From Halichondria panicea (lineage: Eukaryota > Porifera > Demospongiae > Suberitida > Halichondriidae): a stretch of 64,000 bases of DNA. Where the stretch lies: positions 282,001-346,000 of the forward strand of contig NC_087389.1 in NCBI RefSeq assembly GCF_963675165.1, written 5' to 3'. Below, piece by piece: positions 22,636 through 36,036 of this stretch (position 1 is its first letter; every line of letters begins with the position of its first letter). The notes beneath the pieces were generated by a model. The model saw only the letters and a list, made by a program, of their open reading frames with translations, was not told the origin of the DNA and made no database searches. Made by a program: the position numbers and the translations under genes.

Positions 22636-25600
22636 ATGTCGAAAATTAGACATTTCACGAACAAGATGACCCGGACAAAACGCACCATCAGCAATGCTAG
22701 TCTGGACGCTGATACTCGACGAGGCTCCATTTCTGAGAGGGCTCGAAGTGTGTCTGAAATAATGGATTCCTCTAAAGTACCTCGTAACCATGAATACCTT
22801 CTCCTCTACCTGGGCTATGCGTGGGTGGGTGAACCTCGCTCCACTAAAGAGCTGCAAGCTGGAATAAGGAATGTTCAGACCAGTAGTCTCACGCAACGCA
22901 CAGTGTCTGTGACCCATAGCAACGGTGACTTAACTGTGATGGAGATCTCTGGAGACAAGCTGCTCGAGTCCCCACTACAGTACGTGGCACAGGTTGCTCC
23001 TGACGATATCAAGGGCTCTGGTCATTGTGTGGCTATTAGCTTCCATTCTGGACACAACGATAACCAGTGTCACGTGTTCCAGGCCAAGACTAACAGAGAG
23101 GTGAGCTCACACTCAGCTACTGGATGCCAGTCTTATTGTTTCTAGGACGACTGTTTGTTCTGATTGTCATTAGTTGGTAGCCTAAGAATGAGAATGGATA
23201 TAATTCCTATTTCAAGTGTTGCTATGGTGGCTTTGTGTGTGTGTGCATGTACTGCTGGGTGATAAGTGCCTGTCTGTTTTGATTTGCACATATGTCAAAA
23301 AGTTAATGTTTGTACTTAAAGTTGCCCACGTACCAACCGCACATTCATTCAACCTAGAGTATTACAAGGTGTTGTATTGCTGTAAGTCAGTGTAGCTATG
23401 TTGTAAACATGTACAGTAGCTTAATAGCATTTTGTGTACATGCCGTCTAACTTATCTGCACATTGTCAACATGATGTAGTGAACAGTGTGTGTACAGGGA
23501 ACAAACTTGTTGGTACAAGCTACATGTACTTAAAGTGGGTTGTTTGTATGCCGTGGGAGGAAAGGTGCTCACATTTGTCATAGTCTTAACAAATCTAGTA
23601 AATTATGCACTTATAATATTGGTCACATTTTGATTGCATTGGATTAGACATGTGCCATATATGTGCTCGCTTTGAATGCCCGTCCAATTAACTCAACAAT
23701 GTGTAATCCTCCTTATATCTACACTAACTTGCTGCACCTCCGCACACCCATACACATACTCAGCCATAGCATTGATCACTTCTTCCATTTCTAGCATTTT
23801 TGCTCCCTGTAGCTACTTATTAAATACTAGAGCTTATTAAATACTAGGTTGACCAAAAATTATAGGTAATTCAATCTACCTACAACTGGTTTGTACCAGA
23901 GAGTAATGTTGTGACTTGTAGTGGCCATATTAACCAGACAGTGTTGTGCACACATGGCTTATTAGTGGGTGTCACAGCTGGACACCCATGCCCTATTTAA
24001 CCTGAGGCCCTGGCTTTGAACTTTCAATCTCAGAGAAAGTGGCTAAGTCTGTCTGTGTCTAAACTAGGTAGGTGTGTGAGTTGATAGAGTGGTTGTAGTT
24101 GTATATAGTATAATTATAGTGATGTCACTGAGAGCTATTGTCTCGTATAGAAACTCCACCTACCCATTCTATTACAAGTCTGAAGTTGAAGTCAGTGGCA
24201 CTTTTGTAAGTCTCTGTGTTCTTTGTGAATAGCTTTCTATAGCGACCACTATGAGTCCTCTGTAGAGGCTACAAAGAAGGTGACTTTGCTGCAAGCATCA
24301 ACTTGTGGTGTGTTTAGCGCTAGTGTGAGTCGTAATTACACACTAAGTGCTGTGTGGGTGCTCAATGTAGTCTAAGAGCTTTTATCTCATCAACTACATT
24401 AGGTGGGTTAGTTTCAGCTGATGAAGTGTATAGCTGGTTGTCTAGGTGACTTTCTTCATTTGGATACTACTAATCACTCAAGTGCCTTCAATGGTCAACA
24501 ATTATTACTCCAATCAACTCTGAATGTGATATGATCCTCTCATATAATAGTACATGTACCTAAAAGGTGGAAGACAGCTGTGCAATTGAAACTATGTCCC
24601 CTACACTGTTCTGTTGTGGTTGGGTAGTCACCAGTTGGTATTGGTAATCTAATTAGTGTGGAATCACTCCAAATTACATGCTTCCTCTTCTTGTATACCT
24701 TTCCTGTACCACCACAACAACAGTGCTATATATCCCACTTTCACATGTACCTTATACAACTTTATACCACCCTCTCCCCACAGGCCGCAGACGTGGTACA
24801 AGCTATCCAAAAAGCGTGTCGAAGTGCGACCAAAGGTCTCAAAAGCCGTAAAACCTCAGACGCCACGTTCCCCCGTCCCAAGAGCTCTCAGTCCGAGGCC
24901 CAGCGTATGCCACGCCCCCGTATGTGCATGGAAGACGAGGACGAACTGCTAGAATTTAAAAAAGCGCCCTCTGCATTCAGTTCAAGTAAGAAGTCTCACA
25001 ATCGAGTTTCCAGTGAGTTACTCTCAAGTACGTCGCCCTCTTCGGCTAGTTCTCCTCGAGCAAGTATCAATTCATCAGATTCAATGGCCTCTCGCTCGAA
25101 GTCTAAACGTCGGAACATGTCGGGGATTCCTAGCGACGGTATGTTCACTAGGGAAGATCGGGTGAACCAGCTGTCCAGTGCTGTCTTTAAAATAAGGGAG
25201 AATAACAGTTTTCTGAAAGACAAGGCCAGGTATGTACACACTGGGGGGGTGGAAAATTACAGCAAATAAGATGATAATTACAAAGGTCAGCTCTGAAATT
25301 CTTTTCCCTGCATGGATTTGTTTGTTAGTTCCGTGCCATGTGTGACCCCACCTGGAGTTGTATGGGTTGTCTATTTGTGTACATTGTTCTCAGTTGGCTG
25401 GGTATCTAAGATCCAATTACCAGCTGCACGCTTCTTTATCATCCCGTATATGGGCATGTGTTCGTATCCAGTGCCAATACCACGAGCACCACTCATCCTG
25501 TGTGTTGTGTGCGTGCACTCTGTGTTAGGTTGGTACTTGATATTCGTCACTATACACGAGGCAAAACTGTGTTTTGTATAATTATACATGTATAGCATTA

Positions 25601-28600
25601 TTATGTTAACACCTTGGTTAATTAGCAACTCGGAACTTCTGTTAACATCTTGAGTTAATTAGCAACTGGTAACTTCTCTTGTTCTTGATTACATGTTTCT
25701 ACAATTGGCTGGCCTTGTTTAGTCCATGTATTCACAACAATCTGACCATATATATCTTTCTCCCCCCCCCCCCCCCCCCCCCGTAGTAAGGTAAAGAACC
25801 CGAGCACTCCATTTGAAGACGCCCTCTATGCTATGACAACTGAGAACTTGGAGCTGCTACGTAACTACTTGTCTTGTGGTCATGTGAGCTCCAATGACAC
25901 TGATGTGAATGGAAACACTCTCCTGCACTACTCCGTTGCTATGGGCAGAATTGATACTGTCAGGATAGTTTGTAATAGGTAAGTTATATAACACATACGT
26001 TCATACAGCACTGGTAGTGATGTCATTTTTACGGATTTAACTATCGTCTTTATTTGAGTTCTACGTAGGTTAATGTATTAACCCTTGCAGTAGTGGTACA
26101 TCACTGGAGGCACCTGGTTGGAATGATTGCCACGCCCTCCATCGAGCAGCTGCCGAGGGCAACATCCCCATCTTACAGCTGCTACTGCGGAGGGGAGTCA
26201 ACGTCAACGGCATGGACATCATGAGGTAGGCTTTCTGTCTAGTGTTATCATAAGCAGTTCGTATTTTGACTTGATTTTTATAGTAATTATTATTGATTAT
26301 GTAATCCCCCCCCCCTCCACTGCAGGCGGACCCCACTGCACATCACATGTGGTAAGATGGAACTGGTGGAGTGCTCTATTGCTCTACTTGAGTATGGCGC
26401 ACAGATCATGGCCACTGATGTTCTGGGACTCAGGCCATGTGACGTCAACCCTGTAAGCCACACCCCTCAGTTAATCACATGCATACACTATTGTGTGTAT
26501 CTTGACTGTTGTGGTTGATATACGTACACATATCATGTTACAATCACCCACCCCCTCATATCATGTGACAATCACCCACCCCCCTTATATAGGATCTCAA
26601 GGAGGTTCAGAACAGACTCATTAACTCGGCCTGTGAATCGTTTGTTTCCTCTCAAGTTCGAGACTCTGGTCTGGTATCCTCCCCATCTGCCACGCCCTTC
26701 TCCTCAAGCCCCACCTCCACGCGCCCCTCGTCAATTGCCAGTGCCAAGTCACATGACCTCTGTGCGGATGTAGACGGGCAATTATCTCACCTGCTGGACA
26801 CAGTGTCGCTGCGAGCTAGAGCACTACATAGAGTGTACGCTGACAAGACTAGACATTCCCTTACTCACAGGACAACTCGTAGTCATGACAATCTGTCAGA
26901 GCTACAAGAGAAAGACGAGGATGAGATGGCTAGGAAGGATCGACTTGAGCTCAAGTTCCCGTCAGAGTTGCAGCTGTACAGCACTGCGTATGCGGTGGAG
27001 GGTGACGCTAATGCCGTACTGAGTGCAATGGAGCGTCTTAAAACCAGAGCAGGAGATTTCAAGTGAGGGGGTGGTATTGTATGGATGGTGGTAGTGTTTC
27101 TCTTGAGTGTGGTATGTGATTGCTTACTCTTATCTGTGTGTGCACGTGCGTATGCTTGTTGTTTGTCAGGTAATGGATACAGTGATTGCTTACTCTTATC
27201 TGTGTGTGCACGTGCGTATGCTTGTTGTTTGTCAGGTAATGGATACAGTGATTGCTTACTCTTATCTGTGTGTGCACGTGCGTATGCTTGTTGTTTGTCA
27301 GGTAATGGATACAGTGATTGCTTACTCTTATCTGTGTGGGCACGTGCGTATGCTCGGGTAATGGATACATTTGCTATAGTTCAGAGTGTATACTTTGAGA
27401 AGTGTATGTTTCAATTTCAGAAACAAGAAGGGCCTCCGGGTAGACAGTGGGCGTGGCCTTTCCCTGGACCTGGATGTAGAGGACTGTGATAGCTCCCTCA
27501 GTGAACCAAACCTCGTTAGTGTGGGTGGGGCCAGGACTGACGAGATCCCTCCAGATGTTCCCCGACCTTTCTCCTCTACTGCCATACTAGATCGGACCAG
27601 ACATCACAAGGCAGAGACACACTCCACAGGTTAGATGCATGATTATGTGAGAGTCACATGATAGTCACATGATCATCACACGCAGGTACGCTGAGGAGTC
27701 AACCTGAGGATTTGGACAGTTTGGATCAAGCCTTCAATGACCTACAAGAAGAAGTCACATCAGTTAGTGCTTGTATACCTCCATACTTTAAGTCCAATTT
27801 TGATATTTTATCCTTACCCCCAGAGCCCCTCACCCACCGAGCGCCCCCCAGTGCGGAGAGCTCAGCGACCCCCTCATTTAAACACCAGGCTACCCAAATT
27901 ATCAACAGAAGAAACGCATGCCATCTTTGAAGATATCATTACTGATATGCGAACGTTCTCGGACAATATAGACAGTCCCCTCTCCTCCCCCCACACACCT
28001 CACACTCCACTCACGCCTAACGCCCACACACCTCACACTCCACTCACGCCTAACGCCCACTTCAGTCACATGCCAGAAACCAAGAGTGAAGTAACTGAGT
28101 CTAAAGATCCTCCAACGAATGGAACCAAAACTGAGACAGTGGAGCCTCCAAAGATGTTGGAATTGTCAGATACTGATACAATGAAGAAAATAAAGAAAAA
28201 GATGTCAGCTGTGAAGAGAATCAGCTCGCCACTTACCAAGGTACGAAGAAAGTCCGTCAGTGGGAAGGCAGAGGAGAAAGAAAAGCTGAAAGAGAAGCTT
28301 AGTATGATGAAACGACAAGTCACAATGCCTGAGATCCCATTGGACAGGGGCAAGATATCGGGCAACGCTGTTGCTCTGGGTTTGGTGGCGCTTGATCCGT
28401 TACCATCATGTGAGCCTGTGAACACGGCACTCAAACTCATGGTGACCCTGTCCTCCAACAAGGAGTGCACTGCCACCCTTATCTCCTACATCTGTCTGCC
28501 CAAGTGTGAAGCAAAGTGAGTGAACAGTTTGTTCAGCTGCAGCTGCTTACTGACCATTATAACTGATGAAAAATTGCCATGGTGTCTAATTTTGTATACA

Positions 28601-31436
28601 TGTACATTCTGTAATTTACCTACTATGCATTTGAATGTCATGTGACGTATCTCTGATAATATCTGTTCTTCTAAAGCCATTTCACCTCTGTTCCTCCACC
28701 CCCTCACTAGGTTGTTGAAGCTGGCGCAGGACAAGAGCACCACGCCAGATATGCTGACAGATATCGCCATGCTCCTCCAGAACATGTTTGCATCGGGAGG
28801 AGGTGAGGGACGGAAGAATGCTCTCAACTCAGGAGTGCTGGACCTCACCATCAAACTACTGAATGGCAGAAACCCTATTCCTGTGAGTGCATAATTATAT
28901 GTTATTGTGCTTATACTAAATCTGCCGTGTCTCAGTTGTTTTGTAATCGCTTGAATCTACTATGTGTATGCTTGTCTGTATTCTCTGTACACCCCCCCCC
29001 CCCTAATGCCACCCCCCACATTGTACCCCCCTCAGGGCACATGTCTCTCACTCCTTAACAGCCTATTGGTCAGCGAGGACGACACTGACTTCCTACGCAC
29101 AATCATACGCATTCCTACGGATCCCCTTCTACTGTACCTTGAACCCTGTGAACCTCCGGATGGTGACACATCTCGCCGAGGGACAACAGTCTCCGTGGCA
29201 ACATCGGACAGTGGGCTGAGCCGAGGGAAAGCGCGTGGTACTAGTATAGACTCGGAGATCAGTGAAACAAGCAGCGGGCGTCAGGCACTCAGGTAGGTGT
29301 AATCGTAGCTGTTCAATTGTTGCTTACATGTTCATCACAAGATGCAAAAGCCACACAGCTAGCTAATTATATACACGTACGTATGACTGATTGTATGATC
29401 AAAAACAAGACACGTAGTTAATAGCCTATGTACATGTACTCCATGCATACAATATTGTATATAATTATACACGTACTATCAAACAACAACAAAATGTATG
29501 TAGTTGATGGGCCCTTATACGTACATGCACTGTAGCACGTGCTCGTTAACCATGCATTTACAATCGTCCTTTGTTTTGTTCTTTAGTCCCTCCCTCCAAG
29601 GACCGGCAGTGACACACCTCGAGGCCAAGAGGATTGTCCTGAAGATGCTGGCAGTGGCAAGCAACCATCACAAGATGCAGAAGCAGCTGTCTAACGAAAG
29701 AGCTGTTGGTCTTGTTGCCGACTGTCTCCATGACCCTTCTCTAGAGAACGTCACCAACTCTGTCATCACACTGGCCAACGTGGCACAGCACACAGGCAGC
29801 CATAAACTGGTGAGCGTTATTCTGTGTAAGGCTTTCAGACTTCTTTCAATGGTGAACAAATTGTGATTTGGCAATGCGTTTAATAATAATGGCATCCTCA
29901 CGATCATGTAATAAAATTGTTCATATACTAGCGTTAAATTGAATAGCCTTAACTTTAGTTTCGTTGGTTCAATAACATGATTTTCTGAAAGCTTATAGAG
30001 AGAGGTTTACATCAGTGATAACTAGCCTAGAGATTGATTCTCTGAGAAAAGCCATGCAACCAAATCGTAGGAATTTGACCTGTTTTATTACTAACTTTGA
30101 GTCTTCATAACTTGAAGTATACCAGCGCAAATATAAATGATTTTGTAGCCTTTTGTAATGTCTATCTAATGGTGTGTTTAAATCAGTGACAACCTAGAGA
30201 TAGAGAAAGTTCTATTCTCTGAGAAAAGCCATGGCGAAACCAAATCGTAAGAATTCGTCCTGTTTTATTACTAACTTTGAGTCGTCATAACTTGAGTTTC
30301 GATAGTGTACCAGCGCAAATATATATGAATTTTGTAGCCCTTTGTAATGTCTATCTATAATGGTGTGTTTAAATCAGTAGAGATTGACTATTCTTTGACA
30401 AAGCCATGGCGGAACCAAATCGTAGGAATTTGGCCTGTTTTATTACTAATACCATTTTAAAAAATCCCATAAGCACCTCAGTACTTTGTGCTTTGATCAA
30501 AAAAGAGGAGCTTAATGAACAGAAGTGTGATGGCCTTCAAGAATAGTGGTGTGATATACACACACACAAGGAATGTTGTGTCCTGCAAATGTAACTGCAT
30601 GTTTTATAATAAATATTATTCATAGAAGTTTTTGAGAACCACAAAATATGGAAGCCTACCTTCACTATAAAACTAAGATCTTTTTCCCTTTTAAATTTTA
30701 GTGATTTTAAATACACAAAATTTTTGGGAGGCCAACAATTTCTTATAAGATTAGAGGTCTACAGAATAATAAAATTTCTTTATATGTAACATCTTCGAAT
30801 TTGTTGTTTATTAGACACTTTTCTGGGCAATTTTCTTTGCATTCATTTTATAAATATCTGGGCAATATCTTGAAAGGTTAAGATTCATTCCAAGCAAAGT
30901 CCACAAAAATTATTCTTTAATTAGAATTACCTGCTATAACGTGCCAAGATTTAAAGGCGTGGCTTTCGGTAAGCAGTCATTCCGCAAACATTGTGCAACG
31001 AAATGCTTTTTAGAGGCCAATCCACGAAATATAAGTGCCTCGAAAATTTCGCGCTATACGGTATACTGCATGTACATTAGTATGGATGCATTACTGTCTC
31101 CCACATCATCACAGCTAATTCAAATGGATCTGGTGGACAAGTTTGCTTTCCTCCTGTCCAACGGCCCGAGGCCTCGCTACCATGCTGCCCGGGCTCTCGT
31201 CTACCTGGGCAAGCTCAACCTCCTCCAGGACTTCAGCCTCTTTGAGCCCACAGCTACTGGTAGGTGTACCTGAAATAGTGCTGATCATGAGTGTATTATT
31301 TTGTATGTGTAGGATACGAAACTGATGTTGTGGTGACAACCACTGACGGAGATGGACATGTGTATGCTAGGTGAGGAACTGAGACCACAACTTGTATTAT
31401 TACCACCCTACACACATCCCACACACCCACTCCACA

Positions 31437-31477
<41 letters not shown>

Positions 31478-34400
31478 CCCACACACGCACACACACATCC
31501 CACACACCCACTCCACATACCACACACTACACACACTGCACACACACACACACACACACACAGAGGTGCGACTATTGAGAAGTGTGTAGAGTTCATCACA
31601 GGAGACGTGCTACAGCTGTGGGGAGGGTTCCATCTCTCCATAGGCCCCTCCTCCTCCCCCACCAACGACCACCCACTCTCACCAAAGGCAACTAAAGAGC
31701 AAATAATCAACTTCTTCCTGACAACATATCAGTCGTTTGTTCGTCCCATCATTCTCATGAGGCTCCTCCTACATCGCTTAGCCACACCCAGACACCCGCA
31801 AAACCCGTTCAACTGGTGTTTACCCACCGAGACCTCCACACTACCACACTCTCCACAACACATTGGCTACACAATCCCGTCCACTCAAATGTCTGTGTTG
31901 GCTCTGATTGGTCACTGGCTTGAATCGTTCCCCGATGATTTCCTGGATTTCTCTGAGCTCCAACCAGAGGTAAACAAGGTCGTGAAGAGGTTACGACTGA
32001 CGAGGGGTCCGTTCATCCCTCACACCCATCGTCTGCGCTCACTCATGCAAGACCTGGGACGCCCACGCAACGAGAAACACAGCACGAGTGTGGAGGAGGA
32101 GTTACGAGTACCTCACCATGACAACCTGTATCAGCTGGTAAGTGTGTGTGGGTGTGTCTTTGATGTATATTATACTGCTCTGTTGATTTGTTCACAGTGC
32201 AAGCAAATGGTGACTGGCGGGCACTTGCCGGTAACTTTGGATGAGGCTATCTATATATCAGCGCTACAGCTTCACATTGAAGTAAGTCAATCCGCTCGAA
32301 AACAGAGTCAGCAGAGCATTCTTCATTCTAATATTTTGACCCCCTGTAGGACGTCAATGACCCCTTCTCCCACATCGCCCCGTCCTCTCTTAGTTCAACT
32401 TTACCCAAGTCCAAGAAGGGGTTCACGATGCGAATGAAATCAGCTCTTCCGATTGGCTACACTAAAACCAAGACTCTCCTCAAGCGGGTCAAAGTACAGA
32501 TTGAACTATTTGAGGATCTCTCCGAGCGGAACTCCAAGCACCTGTACATTGAGCGTTGTCAGAGCAACCCTGGCTATGATTGTACATTCTTCAGTGTCAA
32601 AGTACCATCAGGGGGGCGCTTTAAGAAGGGAGTACAGAAACAGCTGCTCGGCATTAGTGGTAAGAGTGTCGTCTTTCTCGAGGAGAAGACCAAGGTCAGT
32701 TGAGTAGGCAACATTTTAGTGTTTGTACCGTATTACTAGAATGTTTTGCGAGTATCAAATTATACAAATTTTGCTAAGGTTGATCAATTCACAACAATAA
32801 TTTAATAGTTTATATATTTTTCTGCCTGATTCGCAAAGGTTTTTCACTAGCACAATATTCTCAGTAATTCCTGAAAAATCATATACATAAATTATTTTTC
32901 AAATTATCCCCCTCCCCCCATCAGGAGCTGGTGTCCTCCCACCCCCTCGCTGCAGTCCTGAGTGTCAGTAGAGAGAATGACCCCTGTCATCTCGTCCTTC
33001 ATCTCCGTGGTGACCCCACAGGGTGCAAAGTTCAAGCCGAGTCAGCAGCAGCTGCTCGTGAGATAGCCAATGTGCTGGAGCAGTGCCGAGAGGGAGAGGG
33101 AATGGTGAGATTCTAATATTACTCAAACAGTGCCGCCATTATTCATTCAACTTAGACCCCTGCACTAATTTCCACGCATAAAGCGAGCCATTTCCTAGCA
33201 TAGAGTTACGATACATGTACTTACTTCTGTATAAGTCTACGTTCATCAGTTTTGCAACCCTCGCAGTTGGAAGATAGCGTGATAAGAGATCGTTGGTCAG
33301 ATTCCATCCCCTCGTTGTTCACCATCTCGTGTGGTGCGGGAGAACTAGACGAGTCTATCTCCACGCCCACCTCCTCTCTTGAAAGAGGTGCCACGCCCCC
33401 ACTGACATCACATGACCTCGTTAAGAACATCCACTCCCCATTTGAGAGCCCCCTAGCCAATGGTGGCCTAACCCGCAAGTCTGACACCCTCAAGGCATTC
33501 ACACAGGACGATTCGTTGGTCACTGATCTCACTGATAATCGTATAGGAGGGGTTGGTCATGTACCATTCTGTGACTGCCCCCCTGATCCAGAGCTACCCG
33601 TTAACTCTAACCTGAAGCATCTAACGTGAGTAGTTGTGTGTATGTGTGTGTGTGTGTGTTTATGATTGTGCATTGTGTGTGGGATTAACTGTGTGTTAAC
33701 TTTCTTATGCAGTTTGACTGAAGTTCTGAGCTGCCCTATGGAGGTTGCCAGACAAATGACACTCATTGCTCACGGTGAGATCCTATCACACCACACCCAC
33801 TGTACTTACACCACACCCCCTCTCCCTATCATACACAGGCCACTTTTGTTCTGTGAAGCCAGCCGAGCTCCTACAGAAGGTCAGCCTCATTCCAAAGATA
33901 TCATCCACAAAGGGGGCTGTTTCCAAAGCAACGGATCGAGGCAGCCAGTCGTCCCCTGGTGAAGACAAAGCCACTGCCATTAAGAAACTGGCCGACAGGT
34001 TCAACCAGGTACACAGGAATGTCGTAACTTGAGCCACGCAAATAAGTACTGCTGACCCATACAATGTTGTTGAAAACGTATCACATTTGTTGAAATTTGG
34101 GCACATTCCAAATTAAAAATTGTCTGCTACACTAGACCATGCATGTTTTTATCCTAAAGATGGCTAAAATATTGTCAGATTGAGTATTAACAATTGTTCT
34201 GGCATGTAGGTTGGCAACTGGGTGGCTCACAGCATCTTACAGTATGAGTACCTGGACGAGAGGGTGGAAGCTGTGCAACAGTTCATCAAAATCTCCAAGG
34301 TAACCACGCTGTGTGTATTCCATACTGCTGTATCAGCACCTAGTTCTCCTCACAGCATTGTCTGGACATGGGCAACACGAGTAGTGTGATGGCCATCGTT

Positions 34401-35189
34401 GTGGCGGGACTAGGCTCCTCCCCCATACGACGACTGGCCGCCACCTGGGAAATGGTGCCCAAAGCAGACATGGAACTCTTCAAACGTATGGACTCCATTC
34501 TGGAAGAAAGGGTGAGTCTCTAGCTATGATTGGATTATCTGTTGTTAGTCATCAATGGTAGCTAGCTAGCACTCGGGTTTTAACTCTACATTTTTTTGCA
34601 GAATAATTATAAGTGCTACCGGGAGAACCTGAATAATACGGAGACGCCGTCTGTCCCTTATATCGGAGTGTTTCTCAAGGACCTCACTTTTATCTGTGAC
34701 GGTAACCCTGACTACCTCCGAGGGGGCCTCATCAACTTGCACAAGAGAAGACAGGTAAAAGACACACACCTACAATGTATAAGTTACTTCCTCTACACAC
34801 ATACCTGCACACATTCTCAGCACATTTGCCTCTATTAGCCATGATTGCAGCACTTTACAGTAATGCTTCATATTTGATTTTTCTCTCTGAGTTTGAATTG
34901 TGCTAATCATTACCCCCTCTCAATACAGGTTTACAAGACGTTGGAGGAGATCCACCATTTCCAACAAGATCACTACAAGCTTCACCACGTCCCAGAAGTA
35001 CAGGAATATCTGCTGAGTCATCAGCTCATGCCAGCAGACGACCTTCACTCTCTCTCACTCACTGTAGAGCCACGGATCACACGCTCAGCGTCCAATCACG
35101 GCACTCGATCGCTGTCTGCCAGTCAAAAGTCCTTTTTCAAATTGACAAGAGCTAGCTCAGCCAGTGCGAGTAACTTACACAAAACTTAG
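22636..35189 (+). CDS. multidomain Ras-family GEF: PTB, ankyrin, helical repeats, REM, FERM-like, CDC25
   Basis: Twenty-five exons in consistent phase: 22636-23100, 24784-25229, 25787-25978, 26091-26225, 26326-26452, 26593-27062, 27421-27629, 27686-27762, 27824-28515, 28711-28882, 29036-29292, 29587-29809, 31115-31259, 31313-31370, 31564-32137, 32198-32281, 32350-32694, 32925-33104, 33267-33625, 33713-33774, 33839-34008, 34210-34299, 34356-34511, 34602-34754, 34929-35189; about 2033 residues. Domains: PTB about 50-170 (YLLLYLGYAWVGEP); ankyrin about 305-455 (GNTLLHYSVAMGR, RTPLHITCGKMELVE); Ser/Lys-rich linker; armadillo-like helices about 900-1200; REM about 1225-1415 (TKEQIINFFLTTYQSFV); FERM F2/F3-like about 1415-1620 (LPVTLDEAIYISALQLH, then SNPGYDCTFFSVKV); CDC25 about 1735-2000 (VARQMTLIAHGHFCSV, NWVAHSILQYE, PYIGVFLKDLTFI). 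Family knowledge: REM plus CDC25 exchange GDP on Ras or Rap. The PTB and FERM parts suggest membrane-receptor recruitment. I recall no standard family with this order. Confidence 0.9.
23101..24783 (+). other. RasGEF intron 1, no further feature seen
   Basis: 1.7 kb with GTGAGC and CCCCACAG borders, interrupting the PTB domain. I saw no gene, tandem repeat or inverted-repeat element in it. Confidence 0.6.
27107..27360. repeat. 65-bp tandem repeat (about 4 copies)
   Basis: The unit contains gattgcttactcttatctg, tgcacgtgcgtatgcttg and ttgtcaggtaatggatac. It lies in RasGEF intron 6. Each unit carries an AG/GTAATG sequence. Confidence 0.9.
29960..30470. repeat. about 180-bp tandem repeat (three diverged units)
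   Basis: Shared blocks: gagaaaagccatg, accaaatcgtaggaatt, cctgttttattactaactt, gtaccagcgcaaatat, tgtaatgtctatct. It lies in the 1.3 kb RasGEF intron 12. The rest of that intron (30471-31114) is AT-rich and ends with a family-2-like terminus gcgctatacggtatac near 31058. Confidence 0.8.
31431..31563. repeat. CA-rich tract in RasGEF intron 14
   Basis: Runs of cacacac with catcccacacac blocks fill the intron up to the acceptor cacacacag/AGGTGCG. It is non-coding, although open frames cross it. Confidence 0.85.
32727..32868. mobile_element. family-1 MITE, diverged
   Basis: It begins accgtattactagaatgttttgcg and ends with a weakened complement (caatattctcagtaatt). It lies in RasGEF intron 17. Confidence 0.6.
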
Positions 35190-35347
35190 TACTATCTGAC
35201 GTTTATATCACATGTATAACTAATAACAAGAGAACTTCTCATCAAGTTGTTAATATTCAATCAGTTGTTTCAGCACTATTTCTTCATCATTAATGTTTGT
35301 AGAGTGACATCACAACAATAATATCTAATTTAAAGTGTTTGTCTCCG

Positions 35348-36036
35348 TTACCTTCGGGCTGCCTGTGTACGTGTGTGGTGGGTGTGTGCATGTAATAAAT
35401 ATACATAATTATATAGCAACACAATATTAATGGTACCAACCTGAGGTCCACAAATAGGACAGTAGGGACACTTCTGGGCACACCACTTGCAGAGATTGCT
35501 GTGAGCATTTCCACACTCAAACGTATCATCATTTGTATTGTAGAGCCTAGTTGCCCCCTCCCCCTTGCATCTCTTCTGATGCTGAGGCTGTAGCCTTTTG
35601 CACTGGCATCCTTTCGTAGGCCCTGGGTCAGCATCGGGTCCTCCATGGGAACACGAGAGGGTATGGTCATCACACAGGCACTTGGTACCTGAGCACTGAC
35701 AACTCAGGTCATTGTACACTGCATCTAGACTGTCTGCACCTTTGCCAAAGGATGGGAGTTTATCCTATACACAAACAATGTGAAACATTAATAGTCAAGT
35801 ACAGTAATGCATAATTATTATAATGCTCCAGCAAACAGTTACAAAAGCATCTAGCTAGCTCACATTGTTGAGGTTATCTGAGTCAGAATCTTCACCACAG
35901 CTGTCCAAGTTGACTCCAGGATCAAATGTCTGCACAATGTCAATGCAATGAGATACAATTAGCCACCTCACTGCACTCTAGATAGTAACAAGGACTAACC
36001 TACCTCATCTTTAGAGAGGAGCCTGAAGGCTGCCAT
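35348..36036 (-). CDS. small cysteine-rich protein, unrecognised
   Basis: Four exons in phase: 36036-36004, 35929-35864, 35764-35441 and 35362-35348; 145 residues, start MAAFRLLSKDE, end ICGPQAARR. An acidic N-terminus (SCGEDSDSDNLNN) precedes a Cys-rich half with DLSCQCSGTKCLCDDHTLSC, a basic GCQCKRLQPQHQKRCKG and a C-terminal NLCKWCAQKCPYCPICG that looks like a zinc-binding cluster. There is no signal peptide or membrane segment. The C-terminal cysteine spacing loosely recalls the ARL14EP domain, but I cannot establish that. It converges on the RasGEF (158 bp gap) and lies downstream of HPS5 on the same strand. Confidence 0.75.

Noticed and set aside
25312..25628. Hydrophobic frames on both strands in RasGEF intron 2
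   Set aside because: They lie between well-defined exons (ending 25229 and starting 25787) and have no splice or domain support.
35348..36036. Assigning the cysteine-rich gene to ARL14EP
   Set aside because: Only loose cysteine spacing agrees; flanking residues and total length do not convincingly match.
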